A stretch of DNA of 18,657 nt from Firmicutes bacterium UBA1768 (GTDB lineage Bacteria; Bacillota; Clostridia; Peptostreptococcales; Anaerovoracaceae): positions 1-18,657 of the forward strand of contig DCGW01000047.1 in assembly GCA_002315335.1 (NCBI GenBank), written 5' to 3'. Every line of letters begins with the position of its first letter. Position 1 is the stretch's first letter. The notes under the pieces were generated by a model, which saw only the letters and a program-made list of their open reading frames with translations, had not been told where the DNA came from and did no database searches. Position numbers and translations under genes: made by a program. Shown one piece after another: positions 14,539 through 18,657 of this stretch.

Positions 14539-16122
14539 ATGCAATCACTTACTCCAAATCTTAATCCTGAATTAAAAACTCCGCTGTACAGGCAGCTGTT
14601 CAATTATATTAAAGATGAGATTTATGACGGCAGACTTGTGGCCGGGACAAAGCTTCCGTCGCTCAGGGCGCTGGCTACATCTCAGAAAATCAGCATAACC
14701 ACGGTTGGACTTGCTTATAATCAGCTGATGGTTGAGGGTTATATTGAGGGACGTGAAAAGTCGGGGTATTATGTAAGCTTTTCGGCGGAAAATGGTGTGG
14801 AGCAGACTACATATTATCCTCCAACAGTTCGACCTTTGATCTTTGACAAGGAGGTTGAGCGGCCTGATTATATAGACTTATCGCTTTTTGATTTTGTAAA
14901 ATGGAAAAAATGCCTGAATTCTGTGATTAATGACCATTCGGATATGCTTATTACTCCTGCGTCGCCGAGGGGCGAGTGGGGTCTCAGGCGGGAAATTGCA
15001 CACTATCTTTATATGACAAGAGGGCTTGTCTGCAGTCCTGAGCAAATTATTATTGCTGCCGGGACTCAGATGACGGCCAATTTGGCTTCGACTTTTTTGA
15101 AGAGGGCGGGTCTCAGGTCGCTGGCCTATGAGGATCCGGGATATTTGCCGTCAGTTAATGTTTTCAGGGACAGAGGCTTTGAGGTTTTTCCTGTAAATAT
15201 AGGGGAAAAAGGGGCTTCGTTGGATGAGATACGAAGCATTGGTCCGGATGTTATCAGTGTTTCACCGTCAAATCAGTTTCCTCTCGGAATGGTTATGCCT
15301 GTCAGCGAGAGGAGGGCTCTCCTGAATTATGCTGAGGAGAGCGACTGCATTATTATTGAGGACGACCATGCCGCAGAGCTCAGGTATTTTGGAAGGCCGG
15401 TGCCGCCGCTTAAGTCTCTTGATAAGGCGGACAGGGTACTGTATTTAGGGTCGTTTTCTTCGCTGCTTTTTACTTCGCTGAAGATTTCATATATGATAAT
15501 TCCGGAGAGGTTTAAGGGTGTTGCGGATGAGGTTATGAAGAGCTATAACCAGACCTGCTCTAAGACGGAGCAGCTGGCGCTTGCGACGTACATGGAGAAG
15601 GGCTTGCTGCACACACATGTTAAGAAGCTGCGCAAGCTTTATTCCCAGAAAATGGAAGCGGCTGCGGCTTGTCTGACTGAGGCGTTTGGGGATGCTGTTG
15701 AGATTTCAAGTAAGGACTCGGGTCTTAATATGGTGCTTGAGATGAAGCTCGGGGGGACTGGGGAGAACTTGGGTATGATGGGAGAGAGTTCAGAACGTGC
15801 CTGCGAGAAATTGGGGTCTGTTGGAGGCTGCGCCGGTGGGACAGGTGTGAATTCTGGGTCTGTTGGAGCGGGTTTAGAGAGTCTGACGGTGAATGCGGAT
15901 GCTGTTGAAGGGGTTACGGTGGCAAAAATGGAAGAAAATTCCATTGAGGTGATTTGTGAGGCTGCGAACAGGGTTGGGCTTAATATGCTGCCGCTATATG
16001 ATTTTTCTACAACCGAAAGGTATTTGAACTCAAATAAGGTTGTGTTTTACTACTCGGCTATTCCGCTGGCTGAGATGAAGCGGGCAGTTGAGAGGCTTAA
16101 GTCTGAAGTTTGTGGCTGTTGA
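14539..16122 (+). CDS. MocR/GntR-type regulator with aminotransferase-like domain, PLP site degenerate
   Basis: A 527-residue fusion of a GntR winged helix (about 12-80; LPSLRALATSQKISITTVGLAYNQL) with a fold type I aminotransferase domain (about 115-525). Family members use bound PLP or a ligand to switch genes of B6 or amine metabolism. SPSNQFPLGM and IIEDDHAAELRYFG are recognisable, but the usual EDDYD reads EDDHA (H277), and YLGSFSSLLFTSLKISY has Ser308 where FSK carries the Schiff-base lysine. The later Arg of the motif is Lys315. A Gly/Ser/Glu-rich insertion of about 60 residues (15748-15936) interrupts the C-terminal domain. Start at 14539 follows AGAGGTGA (14527-14534); the frame is open upstream but has no other ribosome binding site. 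It is divergent from the ECF S component. Within two bases of its stop a heptamer array begins. Confidence 0.85.
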   Translation: MQSLTPNLNPELKTPLYRQLFNYIKDEIYDGRLVAGTKLPSLRALATSQKISITTVGLAYNQLMVEGYIEGREKSGYYVSFSAENGVEQTTYYPPTVRPLIFDKEVERPDYIDLSLFDFVKWKKCLNSVINDHSDMLITPASPRGEWGLRREIAHYLYMTRGLVCSPEQIIIAAGTQMTANLASTFLKRAGLRSLAYEDPGYLPSVNVFRDRGFEVFPVNIGEKGASLDEIRSIGPDVISVSPSNQFPLGMVMPVSERRALLNYAEESDCIIIEDDHAAELRYFGRPVPPLKSLDKADRVLYLGSFSSLLFTSLKISYMIIPERFKGVADEVMKSYNQTCSKTEQLALATYMEKGLLHTHVKKLRKLYSQKMEAAAACLTEAFGDAVEISSKDSGLNMVLEMKLGGTGENLGMMGESSERACEKLGSVGGCAGGTGVNSGSVGAGLESLTVNADAVEGVTVAKMEENSIEVICEAANRVGLNMLPLYDFSTTERYLNSNKVVFYYSAIPLAEMKRAVERLKSEVCGC

Positions 16123-16123
16123 C

Positions 16124-16448
16124 GGGGCGCAGGGTACAGGGCTCAAGGCTCAAGGCGCAGGGTACAGGGCTCAAGGCGCGGGGCGCAGGGCTCAAGGCTC
16201 AAGGCTCAAGGCACAGGGCGCAGGGCTCAAGGCTCAAGGCTCAAGGCACAGGGCACAGGGCGCAGGGCTCGGGGCACAGGGTGCAGGGCGCAGGGCTCAA
16301 GGCTCAAGGCGCGGGGCGCAGGGTGCAAGGCACAGGGTGCAGGGCTCGGGGCACAGGGTGCAGGGCACAGGGTGCAGGGCGCAGGGCGCGGGGCACAGGT
16401 GCAGGGCGCAGGGCACAGGGCGCAGGGCACAGGGCACAGGGCGCAGGG
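16124..16448. repeat. Heptanucleotide tandem array 1, G-rich on the plus strand
   Basis: About 46 units of a degenerate 7-mer, C-[AG]-[AG]-G-G-[CT]-N, mostly CAGGGCA, CAGGGCG, CAGGGCT and CAAGGCT. The array starts just after the MocR stop codon. One unit near 16398 has lost a base. From 16404 to 16448 seven GGG runs follow each other every 7 bp, which satisfies the G3-N4 spacing of G-quadruplexes. The unit contains no stop codon in any frame, so long frames across it on both strands are artefacts. Confidence 0.95.
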
Positions 16449-16461
16449 AGGCGTTTCTTCA

Positions 16462-16714
16462 GGCATACAACTATTCCTTAAATCTGTGTTTTTCAAAATT
16501 GCACAGATTTTTGTCTAAAACAACAAAAATCTGTGCAATTAATCTGTTAATCACATGGTTTTATTTATGATTTGCCCCTTTTCACCCTAATATTTTGCTT
16601 CAAACCACAGAAATTGGAAATAAATGGAAGCCTTTGGCTGCAACTATTCCTTAAATCTATAGATTTTTAAGAGGTTTGCACAGATTTTTAACGAAAAAAG
16701 CAAAAATCTGTGCC
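16462..16714. repeat. Twin-hairpin non-coding element, copy B
   Basis: CAACTATTCCTTAAATCT occurs at 16468-16485 and again at 16641-16658, each followed by a hairpin with a GCACAGATTTTT left arm (16501 and 16678, exactly 177 bp apart). Hairpin 1 has an 18-bp perfect stem (16497-16514 with 16523-16540); hairpin 2 has 12 bp (16678-16689 with 16702-16713). AATTGGAAATAAATGGAAG lies between them at 16612-16630. AAATCTGTG at 16480-16488 can also pair with CACAGATTT (16502-16510), an alternative to hairpin 1. The element follows heptamer array 1 by about 14 bp. Confidence 0.85.
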
Positions 16715-16741
16715 ATTTCCTTTTACATCGACTATTTTGAG

Positions 16742-16773
16742 AGATTGCTTTTCTGCAATCTATACATTATAAT
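16742..16773 (+). promoter_or_regulatory. Promoter of the lipoprotein gene with overlapping hairpin
   Basis: TTGCTT (16745-16750), a 17-nt spacer and TATAAT (16768-16773) form a good sigma-A promoter about 64 nt before the start codon. AGATTGC (16742-16748) and GCAATCT (16755-16761) are a 7-bp inverted repeat over the -35, a possible operator. Confidence 0.6.
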
Positions 16774-16836
16774 CTTTTTAGCATGGTCGAGATGGAAAGT
16801 TCTCGATACTATCTACTTACAATGGAGGAATTCAAA

Positions 16837-17847
16837 ATGAAAAACAAGCAATTAACAAAGGCTTTTGCGATTTTGCTTGCGCTTGCTCTTGCGCTTTGCA
16901 TGACAGCCTGCGGTGAAAGCAACACTGAAAATGAAAGCGCGGATGCAGCAGATGTAATCACATCAATTGAAATCGGCGGAGACTTTGGGGCGTTCGACTT
17001 GAACAAAGAGGCATTTGGTGAATATACCCAGACAGACCTTCCTGAGGAATTTACACTTGAAGAAAACGAAACAGCTGTGGCATACGCATGCGAGGACAGC
17101 AACACACCGTTAATTATTGTCAAGGATGTAAAAAATCTTGATAAGACCTTAGAGGAATATGCAGCTGAGGAGTCAAAAAAATGGGGCTCGGGATATTATC
17201 AGATAGTTAATGACGGAAAGGTTGCCTATTATACAGGCTCAGACACACTTGACGGTGAGTTTTATTACTGGTCAGATATGGCTTTTTATCTGGGAGATTC
17301 AATCAGAGCCTTCACACTTTTCAAGAAAACCGAAGAGGTTCAGATTGGTGATTCAGACCTCTATTTCAACATAGTATCCGGCTATGAGAATAGACTTTCT
17401 GAAGCAAGCTCTGAGTTTGGCGCAACTGTTTATGCAGAGTATGACGAAAGCTATAAGTTCCCTAATATTTATGCCTGCAATGACTTTTTCGGCTATGAAA
17501 TGGAGAAGGAATACTTTGGCTTCCTGAACGAATTCAATATGACAGAGGAGCAGTATAATAAGTGGAATGCGAACTGGACTGACGAAGCCACAAAGGAATA
17601 TCTCAATGCTTTAGGCTATGATATTTCTTATCAGGAAACTGTTGAAACCGATGATTTCAATGTTTACGTATACTGTGTAACTACAGACAACTATGACCCT
17701 ACCGTATATGATTCAGACTTATATCAGGTATTCTATTATATTGAGAGAAACGGCGAGTGGTATTTTATTGATGCGTATACTACTTTATCGGAACCAACAC
17801 CTGCATTTATGAGCAGCATAGTGGGCTCAATTCATGTGAAGAAATAA
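16837..17847 (+). CDS. Secreted lipoprotein of unknown function
   Basis: A 336-residue protein that I do not recognise. KNKQLTKAFAILLALALAL is a lipoprotein signal peptide and MTAC gives the lipobox, with C25 as the lipidated residue, so the mature protein is anchored on the outer face of the membrane. The mature part is acidic and rich in Tyr, Glu, Asp and Phe, without internal repeats or other membrane segments; it looks like a ligand-binding or structural surface protein. Start at 16837 follows TGGAGGAA (16823-16830); the frame is open back to 16783 but the signal peptide and ribosome binding site decide against that. It is a single-gene unit with its own promoter. Its base composition resembles the other genes, although repeats lie on both sides. 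Confidence 0.8.
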   Translation: MKNKQLTKAFAILLALALALCMTACGESNTENESADAADVITSIEIGGDFGAFDLNKEAFGEYTQTDLPEEFTLEENETAVAYACEDSNTPLIIVKDVKNLDKTLEEYAAEESKKWGSGYYQIVNDGKVAYYTGSDTLDGEFYYWSDMAFYLGDSIRAFTLFKKTEEVQIGDSDLYFNIVSGYENRLSEASSEFGATVYAEYDESYKFPNIYACNDFFGYEMEKEYFGFLNEFNMTEEQYNKWNANWTDEATKEYLNALGYDISYQETVETDDFNVYVYCVTTDNYDPTVYDSDLYQVFYYIERNGEWYFIDAYTTLSEPTPAFMSSIVGSIHVKK

Positions 17848-17877
17848 CTTAATGCTATGTATTATGGTGCGATGGGA

Positions 17878-17976
17878 ATTGCCCAGTCAGGGCGATTGAG
17901 TAAAATATAATATGGTTGTGTTTTGGCGGCTTGGCCGGGGCTTTGTTATAGAGGTCTTGGCTTGGCCGCCCTTTTG
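17878..17976 (+). terminator. Two hairpins after the lipoprotein gene
   Basis: ATTGCCC (17878-17884) pairs with GGGCGAT (17890-17896) with one G-U pair. Further on, GGCGGC (17925-17930) pairs with GCCGCC (17965-17970), followed by CTTTTGG. The second is the better terminator candidate, though its loop is 34 nt. GGCTTGGCC also occurs as a direct repeat within it (17928 and 17959). Confidence 0.4.
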
Positions 17977-17982
17977 GTGTAT

Positions 17983-18059
17983 GGGCACAGGGCACAGGGC
18001 ACAGGGTACAGGGCACAGGGCGCAGGGCGCAGGTCACAGGTCTCAGGGCACAGGGTGCA
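17983..18059. repeat. Heptanucleotide tandem array 2
   Basis: About 11 units of the same heptamer as the array at 16124-16448, mostly CAGGGCA and CAGGGCG, without CAAGGCT units. Seven GGG runs with exact 7-bp period extend from 17983 to 18027. Later units are degenerate (CAGGTCA, CAGGTCT). Confidence 0.95.
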
Positions 18060-18070
18060 TCCTCTTCCGA

Positions 18071-18211
18071 TCATCGTGACTTCCCGTGCGCCTCCAGCTT
18101 CTTCCAACGCGCCTTGCGTTCCTGCTTCACCACTGGTTTCTCAATCGTACGCTTCTCTTGCCGCGCTCCTCTAAGCCAAGCCTCACCGTCTTCAACTATA
18201 ATCGATAGTCC
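18071..18211 (-). pseudogene. Possible coding remnant without a start codon
   Basis: On the minus strand 46 codons run from just after a TAG (18212-18214) to a TGA at 18071-18073. The translation includes IIVEDGEAWLRGARQEKR and ends KKLEAHGKSR, which reads like a natural basic, helical protein end. There is no ATG, GTG or TTG near its beginning and no ribosome binding site. GC content is higher than in the flanks. I do not recognise the family; it may be chance. Confidence 0.25.
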
Positions 18212-18262
18212 CTACTATTCTATCTCACTCCGGCCTCTCGGGTACCGCCCCGCCATGCCAAA

Positions 18263-18498
18263 CAACTATTCCTTAAAACTTGGTTCTGAGGAAACGCACC
18301 GTTTTTTTGATTTTTTGCAAAAAACGGTGCATTTTAGAGAGTTGTAGCGTCTGTCTGAATGAAAAATGACAGCTTTTTTGGAAATAAATAATAATTATGG
18401 AAATTGTTGGGTTGAAAATGCTAATATTATACCTCTATGAGCGGTCATTTTATAAAAAATTACACCTATTTTTTAAAATTTTATAAAAATCGGTGCAA
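18263..18498. repeat. Twin-hairpin non-coding element, copy C
   Basis: CAACTATTCCTTAAA (18263-18277) is followed, after 18 nt, by a 12-bp hairpin GCACCGTTTTTT (18296-18307) with AAAAAACGGTGC (18319-18330). A second, imperfect hairpin pairs 18460-18473 with 18485-18498 and ends in AAAAATCGGTGCAA, so it has essentially the same stem. The hairpins are 166 bp apart. TTGGAAATAAAT (18378-18389), identical to part of the copy B internal motif, lies between them. The second hairpin has no upstream box and has mismatches, so this copy looks partly decayed. Confidence 0.7.
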
Positions 18499-18657
18499 AT
18501 AGCGAGAACAAAGACTTTTCCTGAACACGCTGGAAACATGTGACTTACCTATTAAGACAGAATAGTAATGGTGACGAATATCAAGGAGTTAAAAACCCAC
18601 ACTTTATTCCGACAGGTACTACATATATTTTTCGGGGTTCTTTTATGTTTTCACGGG
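18499..18657. other. Right window edge, no gene that can be supported
   Basis: A plus-strand frame opens at ATG 18568 (VTNIKELKTHTLFRQVLHIFF) and runs off the edge, but without a clear ribosome binding site. A minus-strand frame entering from the edge ends at TGA 18581-18583. Neither can be judged from so few codons. Confidence 0.3.

Noticed and set aside
16088..16570. Long open frames on both strands across heptamer array 1 encoding repetitive Gln-Gly-Ala-Arg or Cys-Pro-Ala-Leu proteins
   Set aside because: The heptamer has no stop codon in any frame, so all frames stay open by construction. No ribosome binding site or promoter serves them.
16462..16714. Copy B as an attenuator or riboswitch of the lipoprotein gene
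   Set aside because: The best lipoprotein promoter (16745-16773) lies downstream of the element, so the element would not be in that leader unless a further upstream promoter exists.
16124..18059. Arrays considered as CRISPR
   Set aside because: Units are 7 bp and contiguous, with no unique spacers, and no cas gene is present.

Overview
The window looks like the chromosome of a low-to-mid-GC anaerobic Firmicute of the class Clostridia, probably a gut or rumen organism. The evidence is strong AGGAGG-type ribosome binding sites, a ferredoxin-linked 2-oxoacid oxidoreductase operon, a YtrA-type GntR/ABC operon, a MocR regulator, a DUF3990/DUF3791 cassette and many intrinsic terminators. I cannot name the genus. 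No rRNA, tRNA or CRISPR array was found.

Layout. (1) 1-1670: a tyrosine recombinase running off the left edge on the minus strand. A gene for a probable PD-(D/E)XK-fold protein is divergent from it and appears to have a leaderless start. (2) 1698-1923: a non-coding element of two hairpins that share one stem sequence. (3) 2009-5566: an operator/promoter followed by a GntR repressor, an ABC ATPase and a permease with a very large C-terminal soluble domain; the three genes overlap. (4) 6063-8661: a four-gene delta-alpha-beta-gamma 2-oxoacid:ferredoxin oxidoreductase operon (VorB type), then a P-loop NTPase whose best ribosome binding site leads into a five-codon minicistron inside an inverted repeat. 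(5) 9569-10609: a self-contained cassette with its own promoter, a DUF3990 (ADP-ribosyltransferase-like) gene, two small partner genes and a terminator. (6) 10613-13770, minus strand: two flavoproteins resembling the anaerobic glycerol-3-phosphate dehydrogenase type, the second fused to a DUF1667 domain. (7) 13935-16122: an ECF transporter S component divergent from a MocR regulator whose PLP-binding lysine and tyrosine appear to be replaced. (8) 16124-18657: a repeat-rich stretch with a lipoprotein gene between two arrays of one G-rich heptamer. Each array is followed by another copy of the twin-hairpin element.

Most promising new material. The non-coding twin-hairpin element occurs three times (1698-1923, 16462-16714, 18263-18498). 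Within a copy both hairpins carry essentially the same stem; between copies the stem differs, with compensatory changes on both arms. Two copies have exactly 177 bp between their hairpins and share a 19-base internal motif at nearly the same offset, which argues for a dispersed element family and not unrelated terminators. Other leads are the heptamer arrays with G-quadruplex-type spacing, the degenerate MocR active site next to a vitamin transporter, the DUF3990 cassette, and the minicistron/hairpin start of the NTPase.
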